64,000 nt of DNA from an uncultured bacterium (GCA_902801985.1 CADCKD010000002.1:124001-188000); one strand, 5' to 3'. Positions 16,796 through 26,133 are shown, counted from the first letter of the stretch. Numbers and translations: made by a program. Notes: generated by a model from the letters alone, not told the origin.

Positions 16796-17443
16796 TTAAA
16801 ATAGTATAAAGATAACAGTAATCAATGATACAACAAAAGAAATTCCTACGATTATCCAAAACGAAGATACTCCTGTTTTTCTTGGCACTGATTTCATAGA
16901 TGTGACCTGAGGTTTGGATTTTTTGACAGGTTTTTTTGTTGTCTTTTTAGGAAGTTTTGCTTTTTCCTCTTTGTATTTTTCGGATAAAGATTTTTTTGAT
17001 TTTTCGCCTGTAACTAAAAGCTCTGTATCATATCGTAAATCAAGGATTTTTGAATCGGCTTTTTTATTGTATACAGCATAATTTATCGATGCCTCAAATG
17101 CTCTTTGAAGACATTCTAAAGCTGCAATACCGTCTTGTGTGACTTTACCGGAATGAACTGATGTGTTGCCTTGTTTTTTTAAGAAATACAAATCGTCAAT
17201 GAATTCTTTTTCTTGTTCCGAACCGTTAATTTTATCTTTTAATGTTGCAAGCATTTCATCAAAAGTAACTTCATTTGTCCTGTTTGAACCCAAGACATTT
17301 CTGCATAGATGCTCCCCAAAACGTCTTGTCTGCCCCATACATTGTTCAAAAAATTCACCGCGGTATAATCTTTCGGCATCATTTATTATTTCGTACAAAT
17401 TATTATCTACTGTTTTTAAAAATTCAAAATTACTTTTACTCAT
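16796..17443 (-). CDS. DUF4145-like protein with C-terminal membrane anchor
   Basis: A 215-residue protein. The first 115 residues (LYRGEFFEQCMGQTRRFGEHL, then FLKKQGNTSVHSGKVTQDG) resemble the all-helical DUF4145/HEPN-like domain found alone or at the N-terminus of some restriction subunits. A Lys-rich linker (about 145-190, PKKTTKKPVKKSKPQ) leads to a terminal membrane segment (SFWIIVGISFVVSLITVIF), so it should be tail-anchored facing the cytoplasm. No ribosome-binding site: TAGAAT ends 6 nt before the ATG, suggesting a leaderless mRNA. Confidence 0.6.
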   Translation of the reverse strand: MSKSNFEFLKTVDNNLYEIINDAERLYRGEFFEQCMGQTRRFGEHLCRNVLGSNRTNEVTFDEMLATLKDKINGSEQEKEFIDDLYFLKKQGNTSVHSGKVTQDGIAALECLQRAFEASINYAVYNKKADSKILDLRYDTELLVTGEKSKKSLSEKYKEEKAKLPKKTTKKPVKKSKPQVTSMKSVPRKTGVSSFWIIVGISFVVSLITVIFILF

Positions 17444-17539
17444 AGGAAAATTCTATTACAAATAAAATTATCAAAAAACATATATTTGTAGTAATATGTA
17501 ATGGTAAACGAGGTATTAAAAAAGGAAAGGGACTATAAA

Positions 17540-19222
17540 ATGACAAAACTTTCACCATTACAAATTGAAAGATTAAAGTATCAACCAAAACTTCCGTCAA
17601 GCTTAAAAGGCGGAATAAACTCCTTAGAAATGGTTGAAGGTTCTGCTACGCAATCTGTTGCAGACCAAGAGGAAATCAGAAATTTATTTCCAAACACATA
17701 CGGAAAACCAACCGTAACATTTAAATCATCTTCTTTTTCAAAATCAAGTGAAGCAAGAAATGTTGGTGTAATTTTATCCGGCGGTCAAGCTCCCGGCGGG
17801 CACAACGTAATTGCAGGTTTGTATGATGCGTTAAAAAATTCAAATCCAAACAGCAAATTATACGGATTTTTAGGCGGCCCATCAGGTATTATAGACGGTA
17901 AATATGTTGAATTTGATGATGAATTTATCAACGCATACAGAAATACAGGCGGATTTGATATTATCGGTTCTGGCAGAACAAAATTGGAAACAGAAGATCA
18001 ATTCCAAGAATCATTGAAAGTTTGCCAAAAATTAGGCATTAGCGCAGTTGTCATTATCGGCGGTGATGATTCTAATACAAACGCTGCATTACTTGCAGAA
18101 TGGTTTACTAACCACAACACAGGTATTCAAGTTATCGGTTGCCCAAAAACAATCGACGGTGATTTGAAAAACGATCAAATAGAAATTTCATTCGGTTTTG
18201 ATACTGCTACAAAAACTTATGCAGAACTTATCGGAAATATTGAACGTGATGCAAATTCAGCTAAAAAATATTGGCACTTTGTAAAAATTATGGGAAGAAG
18301 TGCTTCTCATGTTGCGTTGGAAGCAGCTTTGCAAACACAACCGAATATCACTTTGATTTCAGAAGAAGTTGAAGCAAAACAAATGTCACTTGATTCAATT
18401 GTAAGCTATATGACAGATATTATTGTAAAACGTGCCGCTATGGGCAAAAACTTTGGTATCGCTATTGTTCCTGAAGGTTTGATTGAATTTATTCCTGAAA
18501 TGAAATCTATGATTGCAAACTTGAACGATATTATGGCAGAACTTGAAACAGATCCAAGTTTTATGAACGCTACAAGCATGCACGATAAATTTGCAATTGT
18601 AGAAAAAAGACTTGATGATGTAAATGCTTCTGTATACAGCTCATTACCTGTTGGTATCAAAGCTCAATTACTCGCAGACAGAGATCCGCACGGAAACGTT
18701 CAAGTTTCTAAAATTGAAACTGAAAAATTGTTAATCGAAATGATTTCAAACAAATTAAGTGAATTAAAATCACGCGGTGAATACATTGGAAAATTCTCTG
18801 CTCAATCTCATTTCTTCGGATATGAAGGCAGATGTGCATTCCCGTCAAACTTTGATGCTGATTATTGCTATTCTTTAGGATACAATGCTTACGCATTGAT
18901 TTCTAACGGTTTGTCAGGTTATTTATCATCCGTTAAAAACCTTACTGCATCTGCAGATCAATGGATTGCAGGCGGTGTTCCTTTGACTATGATGATGAAT
19001 ATGGAAAAACGCCACGGTGCAATGAAACCTGTTATTAAAAAGGCTTTAGTTGAACTTGACGGACCTGTATTTAAACAATTAGCTGATAATCGTGAAGATT
19101 GGGCAATGAATGACAGATACCTGTTCCCTGGTGCTGTTCAATACTTTGGCCCAAGCTCAGTTTGTGATATTACTACTGTTACATTGAGATTAGAACAATC
19201 TAAACAATTAGCAGGGGTATAA
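17540..19222 (+). CDS. pfp: Diphosphate--fructose-6-phosphate 1-phosphotransferase (PPi-PFK)
   Basis: Phosphorylates fructose 6-phosphate reversibly with pyrophosphate. At 560 residues it is the long PFP type. Motifs include [28 protein letters not shown] and PKTIDGDLK; the Asp in GGDDS and the Lys after TIDGDL are the residues that favour PPi over ATP in this family. [13 protein letters not shown] follows as expected. The ATG at 17540 has AAAGGAAAGGG ahead; an ATG 39 nt earlier lacks one. With pgi in the same window, glycolysis appears to save ATP at this step. Confidence 0.93.
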   Translation: MTKLSPLQIERLKYQPKLPSSLKGGINSLEMVEGSATQSVADQEEIRNLFPNTYGKPTVTFKSSSFSKSSEARNVGVILSGGQAPGGHNVIAGLYDALKNSNPNSKLYGFLGGPSGIIDGKYVEFDDEFINAYRNTGGFDIIGSGRTKLETEDQFQESLKVCQKLGISAVVIIGGDDSNTNAALLAEWFTNHNTGIQVIGCPKTIDGDLKNDQIEISFGFDTATKTYAELIGNIERDANSAKKYWHFVKIMGRSASHVALEAALQTQPNITLISEEVEAKQMSLDSIVSYMTDIIVKRAAMGKNFGIAIVPEGLIEFIPEMKSMIANLNDIMAELETDPSFMNATSMHDKFAIVEKRLDDVNASVYSSLPVGIKAQLLADRDPHGNVQVSKIETEKLLIEMISNKLSELKSRGEYIGKFSAQSHFFGYEGRCAFPSNFDADYCYSLGYNAYALISNGLSGYLSSVKNLTASADQWIAGGVPLTMMMNMEKRHGAMKPVIKKALVELDGPVFKQLADNREDWAMNDRYLFPGAVQYFGPSSVCDITTVTLRLEQSKQLAGV

Positions 19223-19241
19223 AATCATTAGTACAAAACTT

Positions 19242-19277
19242 AAAAAGCGCTTACTAACAATAAGTAAGCGCTTTTTA
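19242..19277 (+). terminator. Terminator after pfp
   Basis: AAAAAGCGCTTACT (19242-19255) pairs perfectly with AGTAAGCGCTTTTT (19263-19276) around a 7-nt loop. The downstream 120 nt before the convergent hom gene show nothing else that I can name. Confidence 0.9.
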
Positions 19278-19400
19278 GTAATAAATATTATTCCGGAAAA
19301 TTAAAATCAAATGGGATACTTTTTAATAATTATTCCTATTTTATATTCGACAATTTTCAAGTTCTTTTTGTCCACGTGTTGCATACGTGTAATATTAGTG

Positions 19401-20672
19401 TTAAATCTGTACTCTGATTAAACTATTTACTTCAATAACTGAATTATCTTGATTTAGAGTTTTTATAAAGTTCTGCATATCTATCTCTTTACAAAGTTCG
19501 GTAATAACAGTTATATCGGCACAATTATTTTTAATTTCCTTTTGAACAATACTTGAAACACTTATGTTATTCTCTGCACATAAGTTCCCTATTCTGCCAA
19601 TAACACCAATATTATTTTTAGATGTTATGGAAATATAATATTTATTCATTGTTTCAGAAATTTCAATCATTTGAGCATTTTCACTATGTGAACATCTCAT
19701 CATAGGTAAAATATAATCAGTAACACCGATTTCAGAAACTATCGCAAGAATATCACCAACAACAGAACTTGCTGTCGGAAATTCTCCCGCCCCCGGGCCG
19801 GACAAAGTTATTTCTCCTACGGGATGTCCGGTTAATGTTACCGCATTTGTCACATAATCAATATGGGCAAGTGTTTTTGTTTTCGGAACAAGCATAGGAT
19901 GAACCCGCACATCTGCCCTGCCGTCTTCATCAAGTTCCGCGGATGCAATAAGTTTTATTTTATAACCCATTTCATTTGCCAATTTCATATCTTGAGGACG
20001 AATTTTTGTTATACCTTCACGGTAAACATTTTCAAATTTTATTCTTTTTCCAAAAGCAATTGTCGCAAGCGTTGTAATTTTGTACGCAGCATCAAATCCT
20101 TCGACATCTCCGGTCGGATTTGTTTCCGCATAACCAAGATCTTGTGCTTCCCTTAAAATATCCTCATAAGACGCTCCTTGAACATCCATTTTTGTTAAAA
20201 TATAATTAGTTGTTCCGTTAACTATGGCTTTTATTTTATTAATTTTATTGCCTGCAAGAATTGTCTTTATTGGCATTATTAGCGGTATACCTCCCGCAAT
20301 AGCCGCTTCGTACAAAATAACTACATTATTGTCTTGAGCCAATTTAAAGAGTTCTTCACCATGTTTGGCAAGTAGTTCTTTATTTGCGGTCACTATATGT
20401 TTTTTATTTAAAATTGCTTGTTTAATAAGACTGAACGCAGGTTCACATCCACCCATAAGCTCGGCAACTATCTGTATTTGAGGGTCATTAACAACCTCAT
20501 ATCCATCTTCTGTTAAAAGGCTTTCATCAAAATTTTCAATACTTCTTTTTTTCTTTTTATTATGAACAGCAATTTTGGCAATTTCAATATTATCAAACTT
20601 TTGAAGCGTTTTATAAACACCGCTCCCTACTGTTCCTAAACCAATTAAACCAATCTTAATCTTATTATCCAT
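19401..20672 (-). CDS. hom: Homoserine dehydrogenase
   Basis: Reduces aspartate semialdehyde to homoserine for threonine and methionine synthesis. The Rossmann motif GLIGLGTVGSGVYKTL is at residues 8-23, the catalytic core holds AIAGGIPLIMPIK, NGTTNYILTKM and GYAETNPTGDVEGFDAAYK, and an ACT domain fills about 345-423, pointing to allosteric feedback by threonine. Length 423 fits the monofunctional form. TATACT ends exactly 6 nt before the ATG with no ribosome-binding site, so the transcript is probably leaderless. Confidence 0.95.
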   Translation of the reverse strand: MDNKIKIGLIGLGTVGSGVYKTLQKFDNIEIAKIAVHNKKKKRSIENFDESLLTEDGYEVVNDPQIQIVAELMGGCEPAFSLIKQAILNKKHIVTANKELLAKHGEELFKLAQDNNVVILYEAAIAGGIPLIMPIKTILAGNKINKIKAIVNGTTNYILTKMDVQGASYEDILREAQDLGYAETNPTGDVEGFDAAYKITTLATIAFGKRIKFENVYREGITKIRPQDMKLANEMGYKIKLIASAELDEDGRADVRVHPMLVPKTKTLAHIDYVTNAVTLTGHPVGEITLSGPGAGEFPTASSVVGDILAIVSEIGVTDYILPMMRCSHSENAQMIEISETMNKYYISITSKNNIGVIGRIGNLCAENNISVSSIVQKEIKNNCADITVITELCKEIDMQNFIKTLNQDNSVIEVNSLIRVQI

Positions 20673-20678
20673 AAATGA

Positions 20679-20684
20679 AGTATA
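20679..20684 (-). promoter_or_regulatory. -10 box of hom, leaderless type
   Basis: TATACT on the minus strand is separated from the hom ATG by 6 nt. No good -35 hexamer is visible. Confidence 0.35.
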
Positions 20685-20707
20685 ACATAAAATTATTTAA
20701 TAATACA

Positions 20708-20735
20708 TTGACTTAAAATTATTATGTCCTACCAT
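20708..20735 (+). promoter_or_regulatory. Promoter of the membrane protein gene at 20746
   Basis: TTGACT (20708-20713), 16-nt spacer, TACCAT (20730-20735). The start codon lies 10 nt downstream, giving at most a very short leader. Confidence 0.35.
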
Positions 20736-20745
20736 GGTTTTGATT

Positions 20746-22077
20746 ATGGATTGTAAGAAAGTATCAAATACATTACCCTTTAAGGGATTAAGCATATATA
20801 ATGCGACAGCCTATGTTCAAGACCACACTCTTATAAACAGAGGAATAACAACACTTGGCGGAAGTACCGTTCCTCAATGTATCATGTCTAATAACAAATA
20901 CGAAGCACAAGAACGAGCAATTATGGGTGGAGTATATTTTGTTGCATCATACTTAACTCCTATTCTTTTAATTCCTCTATACAACAAGCACTTTTTAAAA
21001 AATAAAGGAATTACAAAATCTTTAGAAGATGTCGGAAAGAAAATTATTCAGGTTCCTAAAAAATATTTAACCCCTGAAGCTGATTTAAAAAAAGGACTTG
21101 AAGAAACCGCAAAAAGGTTTGATAAAAACGGTAAAACAGAATGCAAAGACGCTTTTAATGAAATATACCAAAGATACAACAATCCCGATAAATTAAAAAA
21201 AGATTTACTCTCTGTTCACGAAAAAGTCCTTATGACAGACTATATTACAACCGCAGGAATGTGGTCGCTAATTCCGTGGATAGCAACAGAAACAACCGAA
21301 CACCGAACAAAAAGAAGGGACTTTTCTGCAGGATTTAAATTAAAAGAAGAAGAACAAAAATCACAAGCACAACTAAGAAAATCAAAAAATAATAAAATAT
21401 TATGGAATATCCTATTTTGTGTAATTCCGGGAATTGCATTCAGCAAAACTGTTACTAAGGGTTTAAGTACAAATCTTTCGAAAATCACAAAATCAGAAAA
21501 TAATATTTTTAAAAAAGGTTTTAATAATATATTGAAAAAAATCGGACAAAATCCATCAAATTTTGACTATATGTCAGGAACAAATATGTCAAAAACTATT
21601 TATGCTGCGATATGGGTTTTATCAAGTTTTCCTGCAAAAATCATATCCTCACGTGACGCAAATGAACGCAGAGATAGAACTTTAAGGGATGTTGGGTTAT
21701 TTACAATGTTTTTTGGCGGAGATTTTCTTATAAATAACATCGCAGGACGGATTGCAGATAAGATTTTCGGAACAAAAATTATGGAATCCTCCGATAAAAA
21801 TTCAAATTTCTTCCAAAATTTCAAATTGAAATTGCGTAATTTTAGAAAACTTGAACAAGCAACAGATATGACTCCGGAGTTATTGAAAAAAACAAAATCT
21901 ATCGGCGCAGGGTTATATTGGTTTTCACTCTTGACAAATACTGCTCTTATCGGTTTTGCTCTGCCTAAATTTTTGAATAAATTTCTCAGATATAACATTA
22001 AAAAAGAAACTCAAACCCCTGATATAACTCAAATAGCATATAACAAAATTTCTATGCAAGAATTTTTAGAAAAATAA
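20746..22077 (+). CDS. Multi-pass membrane protein, lineage-specific, unknown
   Basis: About 443 residues with several hydrophobic segments: FVASYLTPILLIPLY, ILWNILFCVIPGIAF, TIYAAIWVLSSFPAKII, VGLFTMFFGGDFLIN and LYWFSLLTNTALIGFALP. The N-terminus holds NTLPFKGL, an FKG-type leader like those of other lineage-specific proteins here. I do not recognise the family. I use the ATG at 20746, because TTGACT-N16-TACCAT (20708-20735) places the earlier ATG at 20734 inside the -10 box. There is no Shine-Dalgarno for either. Confidence 0.6.
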   Translation: MDCKKVSNTLPFKGLSIYNATAYVQDHTLINRGITTLGGSTVPQCIMSNNKYEAQERAIMGGVYFVASYLTPILLIPLYNKHFLKNKGITKSLEDVGKKIIQVPKKYLTPEADLKKGLEETAKRFDKNGKTECKDAFNEIYQRYNNPDKLKKDLLSVHEKVLMTDYITTAGMWSLIPWIATETTEHRTKRRDFSAGFKLKEEEQKSQAQLRKSKNNKILWNILFCVIPGIAFSKTVTKGLSTNLSKITKSENNIFKKGFNNILKKIGQNPSNFDYMSGTNMSKTIYAAIWVLSSFPAKIISSRDANERRDRTLRDVGLFTMFFGGDFLINNIAGRIADKIFGTKIMESSDKNSNFFQNFKLKLRNFRKLEQATDMTPELLKKTKSIGAGLYWFSLLTNTALIGFALPKFLNKFLRYNIKKETQTPDITQIAYNKISMQEFLEK

Positions 22078-22147
22078 AAATATATTAAAGTTCTATTGAT
22101 TAAAAAAAATGAGCATGCTATAATATCACTTGAGGAATGGAGTGAAT

Positions 22148-22336
22148 ATGGCAAAAGTTTTGGTTACAATGCCTGATGAATTCTTAAATAAGGTAGACGG
22201 TTTAGCGGATTCCGAACGTCTTTCACGTAGTGAGCTTATTAGAACTGCATTAAAGAATTATATGCGTAAACTTTCTAAAAACCAAATCGAAAACGCTTCT
22301 CGTAATGCAGAAATCCTTGAAGATATTTTAGGGTAA
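22148..22336 (+). CDS. Ribbon-helix-helix (CopG/Arc-type) DNA-binding protein
   Basis: A 62-residue protein with the RHH pattern: a beta strand AKVLVTMPDEF, helix A LNKVDGLADSE and SRSELIRTALKNYMRK as helix B. It resembles NikR N-termini and RHH antitoxins. GGAGTG lies just upstream of the ATG at 22148. No toxin partner follows: the next gene is on the opposite strand 33 nt away. It therefore looks like a solitary regulator. Confidence 0.82.
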   Translation: MAKVLVTMPDEFLNKVDGLADSERLSRSELIRTALKNYMRKLSKNQIENASRNAEILEDILG

Positions 22337-22369
22337 TTGGTTATATTATTTATATTTTTAGTATAAGAG

Positions 22370-23671
22370 CTATTTATTAAATTCTCTTATCAAGTTGTCA
22401 ACCCATTTTATTAAATTCGAAACCTCATAAGGTTTTGGTAGATACAAATCGGCGCCGGTATTCAAAACCAGTTCTTTGTCATGAATTATTGATGTAACAA
22501 TAATTTTTGTATTTTTAAATTCTTCTGTGGATTTTAATTTATAACAAAGATTTAAACCGTTTTGCTTTTCAATATTACCGGCATCTACAATGACAAGTGC
22601 AGGAGTTTGCTCAAGCTCAGGAATTGTGTATTCAGACATGACTTTTGTTTGATAGCCTTGTATATTCAAAATTGTTGTTAATAATGTGCAAAGAGCATCA
22701 TCTGTTTCATAAATTAAAATATTATTGTTATAAATAGGCTCCTGAACTGAATTTAGACCGCTTATTTTAGGTCTGTCTATTAAATAATTAGACTTATTTG
22801 GCATATCAGCCAACGCATTTAATTGTATTAAAGTATTTAAAATTTGCTCTGTTGTCGTATACTCTTTAACTTCATTTGTAATAGCACTAATTGTAAAATG
22901 GACAAAATTTGCCCTTTTTCCGGCAAATTCATCACCTTGCAGTATCATATAACCTCTGCTCAAATCGTGTTCTGCATAAAATTTATTCACAACCGAATCA
23001 AAAGCAAAAGTTAAAAATTTTGAAACACTTTCCACTTTCAGAGGATGAGTTATTACAAAAAATACATTTTCTTTTAATTGCCCGACAAAATCGTTTTCTG
23101 TTAATGACGCTTTTACTATTGCACTATATGTTTGTAATAATTTATCAGAAGCGATTTCAGTATAAGCTTGTTTATATTCTTCAAAATTTTCTATGCTAAT
23201 GTACATCATTGCCCAAGGTTCATTTTGAGTCATTTTTCTTTTAATCGCACGCAGAGTGTAATTTTGATTAGGCAAAAATTGTTTTATATCAAGATTTGAT
23301 TCATATTCTCTGCGCAAATGAGCTTTTATTCTGACTTGAAATTCTTTCGGATTAACCGGTTCAGACAAAAAATCATCTGCGCCGCTATTTAAAACATTTA
23401 TTCTGTCATTAAAATCCGCAGATTTTGACAATGCAACAATCACAGGACGCATATTATACGTTAATGCTCGGACTTGCTTACAAAAATCTGATAAATCATT
23501 GTTAAAACTGTCTGAAATTATTATCAAATCCGGTTCTGTATCTTTGATAATTTTTATAGAAGTAATTAAATCACGAGAAATGACAACCTTATTAGAATCA
23601 GATTCTAATAATTTTTTATATTTTGTCGATAATTCGAGTCTTTTATCAATAATAAGTGTTACTGATTGCAT
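22370..23671 (-). CDS. Response regulator: receiver - degenerate GGDEF-like - receiver
   Basis: A 433-residue protein. Receiver 1 (about 1-120) keeps the acceptor Asp54 in IIISDSFNN, but the usual switch-side T/S-x-K-P reads LSEPVNP, with Glu in place of the invariant Lys. The middle (about 135-290) has the size and strand pattern of a GGDEF-type nucleotidyl-cyclase fold without a GGDEF motif. Receiver 2 (about 318-433) has VIVDAGN and an intact YLPKPYE. It overlaps the upstream kinase gene by 13 nt, so the two are coupled and are likely partners. Confidence 0.75.
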   Translation of the reverse strand: MQSVTLIIDKRLELSTKYKKLLESDSNKVVISRDLITSIKIIKDTEPDLIIISDSFNNDLSDFCKQVRALTYNMRPVIVALSKSADFNDRINVLNSGADDFLSEPVNPKEFQVRIKAHLRREYESNLDIKQFLPNQNYTLRAIKRKMTQNEPWAMMYISIENFEEYKQAYTEIASDKLLQTYSAIVKASLTENDFVGQLKENVFFVITHPLKVESVSKFLTFAFDSVVNKFYAEHDLSRGYMILQGDEFAGKRANFVHFTISAITNEVKEYTTTEQILNTLIQLNALADMPNKSNYLIDRPKISGLNSVQEPIYNNNILIYETDDALCTLLTTILNIQGYQTKVMSEYTIPELEQTPALVIVDAGNIEKQNGLNLCYKLKSTEEFKNTKIIVTSIIHDKELVLNTGADLYLPKPYEVSNLIKWVDNLIREFNK

Positions 23672-24399
23672 TTTATCCTCGCTTGTTCTTCTATACTTCT
23701 GATTGGCATTTCTAATGTGAAAACGATTTCACTTTCGGTTTCATTTATAGGAACAGATTTTACACCGATATGACCACCCATTTTTTCTGTTAAATTTTTT
23801 GTTATATATAGACCTAAACCGCTGCCTTGAACCTTTCTTGTTAAAGGATTATCTATGCGTGCGAATTTAGTAAAAATTTTATCGTAATCTTTAGACTCAA
23901 TATGAATTCCAATATTTGATACTTCAATAAATACATTTTCATTTTGGGTATATGCTTTTATTTTAGTAGTACTCCCATCAGGAGAATATTTTGCACTGTT
24001 TTCTATTAAATTTGTCATTATTTGTTGGAACTTATCTTTATCTACAAATATTTTAGACAAATTATGGGCAAAATCTAACTCAAATTTTTGGTCGTGATAT
24101 TGATTTTTAACAATAATAATAATCTGTTCAATAATAGGTTTAATCTCAATTTCATTGTATATTAAAGTATTATTTGAGGATTGCAATTTTGTAACAGCAA
24201 GCATATTTTCGATAAGATTTATCAATCTGTTTGACTGTTGTTCAATTATTTTTATAAACTTCTTTTTACTTTCATCATCCAATTTATCCCAAGAAGACAA
24301 CATCGTTTGAGAAAATCCGCGAATAGATGTCAACGGAGTCCTTAATTCATGACTTACTGTTGAAATAAAATCTTCATAATTTTGTTCCATCTTATCCAT
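23659..24399 (-). CDS. Sensor histidine kinase without a sensor domain
   Basis: About 246 residues: a HisKA dimerisation domain with the phospho-acceptor His17 in STVSHELRTPLTSIRGFS, then a HATPase domain with N box LIENSAKYSPDG, F box TKFARID and G box GSGLGLYITKNL. There is no input domain or membrane segment, so it may be soluble and signal through a partner. An in-frame upstream extension would add a Cys/Phe-rich stretch antisense to the next gene and is rejected. TATAAT ends 6 nt before this ATG, so the mRNA looks leaderless. It overlaps the response regulator by 13 nt. Confidence 0.85.
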   Translation of the reverse strand: MDKMEQNYEDFISTVSHELRTPLTSIRGFSQTMLSSWDKLDDESKKKFIKIIEQQSNRLINLIENMLAVTKLQSSNNTLIYNEIEIKPIIEQIIIIVKNQYHDQKFELDFAHNLSKIFVDKDKFQQIMTNLIENSAKYSPDGSTTKIKAYTQNENVFIEVSNIGIHIESKDYDKIFTKFARIDNPLTRKVQGSGLGLYITKNLTEKMGGHIGVKSVPINETESEIVFTLEMPIRSIEEQARIKCNQ

Positions 24400-24405
24400 A
24401 ACTAT

Positions 24406-24434
24406 ATTATATTTAATCTGTATGCTATTGTCCA
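24406..24434 (-). promoter_or_regulatory. Promoter of the histidine kinase operon, leaderless type
   Basis: TGGACA (24429-24434), 17-nt spacer and TATAAT (24406-24411) on the minus strand, then 6 nt to the ATG at 24399. Confidence 0.6.
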
Positions 24435-24466
24435 GTTTATCTAATATGCATACCACATAAGAGTGA

Positions 24467-24496
24467 TTGAAAATATTTTTTAAAAATATATTATAT
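24467..24496 (+). promoter_or_regulatory. Promoter of the Hsp20-like gene
   Basis: TTGAAA (24467-24472), 18-nt spacer and TTATAT (24491-24496), followed by AAAGAAAGGAG. It faces away from the histidine kinase promoter. Confidence 0.45.
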
Positions 24497-24516
24497 AAAA
24501 GAAAGGAGTATTTATT

Positions 24517-25074
24517 ATGGATGAAAATCAACATACAACAGAAGAAATAACAAAAACAACAAATATTGAACACAAAATTTGTGATTGCCCGACACATCCT
24601 TTTTGGAAATGGCTTTGTATAGGAATTTTAATTTTTCTGGGAGCTTTTTGTGCATCGTATGTTTTACTTGATTGGCACACAAAAGCAATAATGCTCCGAC
24701 CAAGAGAAAATGATTTTTATAGAATAATGCAAAATGATATGAATATTGCAAACAAAATGATGAAGGCGGAAAAAACATTTGCTCAAAATGGTTCTAACCT
24801 AATCCATATGGAACAAACAAAAGATAATTACAAAATCAAAATAGACCTAAAACCTTTTGATAATAATGAAGAAAATGTTCAAGTTTCAACAAATGAGCAT
24901 ATATTGACAATCTCTGGCAGATCTGTTCAAAAAACAAAAAATAATGAAAGAATAACAAGATTTCAGCAGAGCTATATGTTTGGAGACGATGTAAAACTTG
25001 ATAATATGACAAAAGAAGTGAACAAGAACTATTTGATAATCAATATTCCAATCGAAAAAAATAATAACGATTAA
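24517..25074 (+). CDS. Membrane-anchored Hsp20/alpha-crystallin-like protein
   Basis: A 185-residue protein with one membrane segment at about 29-51 (FWKWLCIGILIFLGAFCASYV) written here in part, a linker, and at about 100-181 a domain with the Hsp20 strand pattern: YKIKIDLKPFD, VQVSTNEHILTISG, FQQSYMFGDDVKLD and YLIINIPIEK, the last containing an I-x-I motif. Small heat-shock proteins are normally soluble, so the anchor would place the chaperone domain outside the inner membrane if the short N-terminus is cytoplasmic. GAAAGGAG precedes the ATG. Confidence 0.75.
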   Translation: MDENQHTTEEITKTTNIEHKICDCPTHPFWKWLCIGILIFLGAFCASYVLLDWHTKAIMLRPRENDFYRIMQNDMNIANKMMKAEKTFAQNGSNLIHMEQTKDNYKIKIDLKPFDNNEENVQVSTNEHILTISGRSVQKTKNNERITRFQQSYMFGDDVKLDNMTKEVNKNYLIINIPIEKNNND

Positions 25075-25081
25075 TGCTTAA

Positions 25082-25114
25082 AATGAGGGGTATTTATTTA
25101 TCCCTTATTTTTTT
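25082..25114 (+). terminator. Terminator after the Hsp20-like gene
   Basis: AATGAGGGGTA (25082-25092) pairs with TATCCCTTATT (25099-25109), with two G-T pairs, followed by T residues. The T run directly adjoins the ruvC -10 box. Confidence 0.65.
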
Positions 25115-25115
25115 G

Positions 25116-25121
25116 TAAAAT
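25116..25121 (+). promoter_or_regulatory. -10 box of ruvC, leaderless type
   Basis: TAAAAT followed by exactly 6 nt and the ruvC ATG. There is no Shine-Dalgarno; the -35 region is poor and overlaps the terminator. Confidence 0.4.
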
Positions 25122-25127
25122 ACGAGT

Positions 25128-25616
25128 ATGAAGATATTAGGTATAGATCCCGGAATGGCAATAGTTGGTTATAGTATTCTTGATTTTGACGGCAAGAATA
25201 TTTCTTTGGAACATTCCGGCTCTATACAGACAGCCAAAGACAAAAAAGAATCCGCACGACTCTTAGAAATATACACAGACATAAAAACCATAATAGAAAA
25301 GTATAAGCCTGATGTTTGCGCAATAGAAAAGTTATTTTTCTTTAGGAATTATACAACCGTAATGCCTGTTGCACACGCAAGAGGGGTAATATTATTGGCA
25401 CTTGAAAAATTTAATATTCCTGTTTATGAATATACTCCAATAGAAGTAAAACAAATTTTAACCGGATACGGCAGAGCAGATAAAAAAGAAGTTGAACGAA
25501 TGGTAAAAATAAGTTTGGGTACAGAAACACTTCCAAAACTTGATGACACAGTAGATTCGATAGCCATTGCTATTAGTTATACCCGTAACGAGGGATTGTT
25601 AGAGAAAAAAAGTTAA
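25128..25616 (+). CDS. ruvC: Holliday junction endonuclease RuvC
   Basis: Resolves Holliday junctions in recombination repair together with RuvAB. The 162-residue protein has the RNase H-like fold with all four acidic catalytic residues visible: Asp7 in ILGIDPG, Glu67 in CAIEKLFF, and Asp140 and Asp143 in LDDTVDSIA. Length is typical. The transcript appears leaderless. ruvA and ruvB are not adjacent. Confidence 0.96.
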   Translation: MKILGIDPGMAIVGYSILDFDGKNISLEHSGSIQTAKDKKESARLLEIYTDIKTIIEKYKPDVCAIEKLFFFRNYTTVMPVAHARGVILLALEKFNIPVYEYTPIEVKQILTGYGRADKKEVERMVKISLGTETLPKLDDTVDSIAIAISYTRNEGLLEKKS

Positions 25617-25692
25617 AATATGTAAATTATTTTTTTATTTCAAAAAATTATACTACAATACTGTTACTTGAACATATTGGAGGAATTTATTC

Positions 25693-26133
25693 ATGAAAAA
25701 AATATCTACAATTTTATCAATAGCATTAGGGGTAGTAATTTTGGCCGGTGGTATGGCAATGGCAGAAACGACAAAATTTACACCACTAAATTTTGATGAT
25801 AGTAAAGCTGTTAAAGCTCCTGCGACTACTACATCTACAACGGTTCAAGGAGTAGAAGCCAAAGGAACAGATTTACTTGATCCAAGACAAGTAACAGGCG
25901 GCATGAAAATGCAAGATGCTATTTTGCAAATTGATAATGCACAGGTAGAAGTCAGAAATAATTTATTAAATTATAAGAATAAATATACTGAAGTTGATTC
26001 ACGTTATCAAGCAGTAAAAACAGAAAGAAAAGCTGCTAAAAAACAAGTTAGACAAGCAGAAAAGAAAATAAAGAATTTAGATAATGCTAAGAAAAAAATC
26101 CGTAAAAATTTTGAGAGAAGAGCAAATATCTAG
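25693..26133 (+). CDS. Secreted coiled-coil protein, unknown
   Basis: A 146-residue protein with a signal peptide of about 24 residues ending AMA. The mature part has a Thr/Ala-rich linker and then, from about residue 78, a charged coiled coil with many Lys (VKTERKAAKKQVRQAEKKI) up to a basic C-terminus. No family is recognised; size and design recall small periplasmic helical proteins of the OmpH/Skp kind, but without the family motifs. GGAGGAAT gives a strong ribosome-binding site. Confidence 0.6.
   Translation: MKKISTILSIALGVVILAGGMAMAETTKFTPLNFDDSKAVKAPATTTSTTVQGVEAKGTDLLDPRQVTGGMKMQDAILQIDNAQVEVRNNLLNYKNKYTEVDSRYQAVKTERKAAKKQVRQAEKKIKNLDNAKKKIRKNFERRANI

Noticed and set aside
20734-20745. 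ATG at 20734 as the start of the membrane protein gene
   Set aside because: It overlaps the -10 box of the only clear promoter; the ATG at 20746 remains within the transcript.
22148-22336. A toxin-antitoxin module with the RHH protein as antitoxin
   Set aside because: No toxin-like frame lies on either side on the same strand; the next gene is convergent and encodes a response regulator.
24400-24597. N-terminal extension of the histidine kinase giving a hydrophobic Cys/Phe-rich leader that could be read as a membrane sensor
   Set aside because: It is antisense to the start of the Hsp20-like gene and lies across both promoters; the -10 box ends 6 nt before the internal ATG at 24399.
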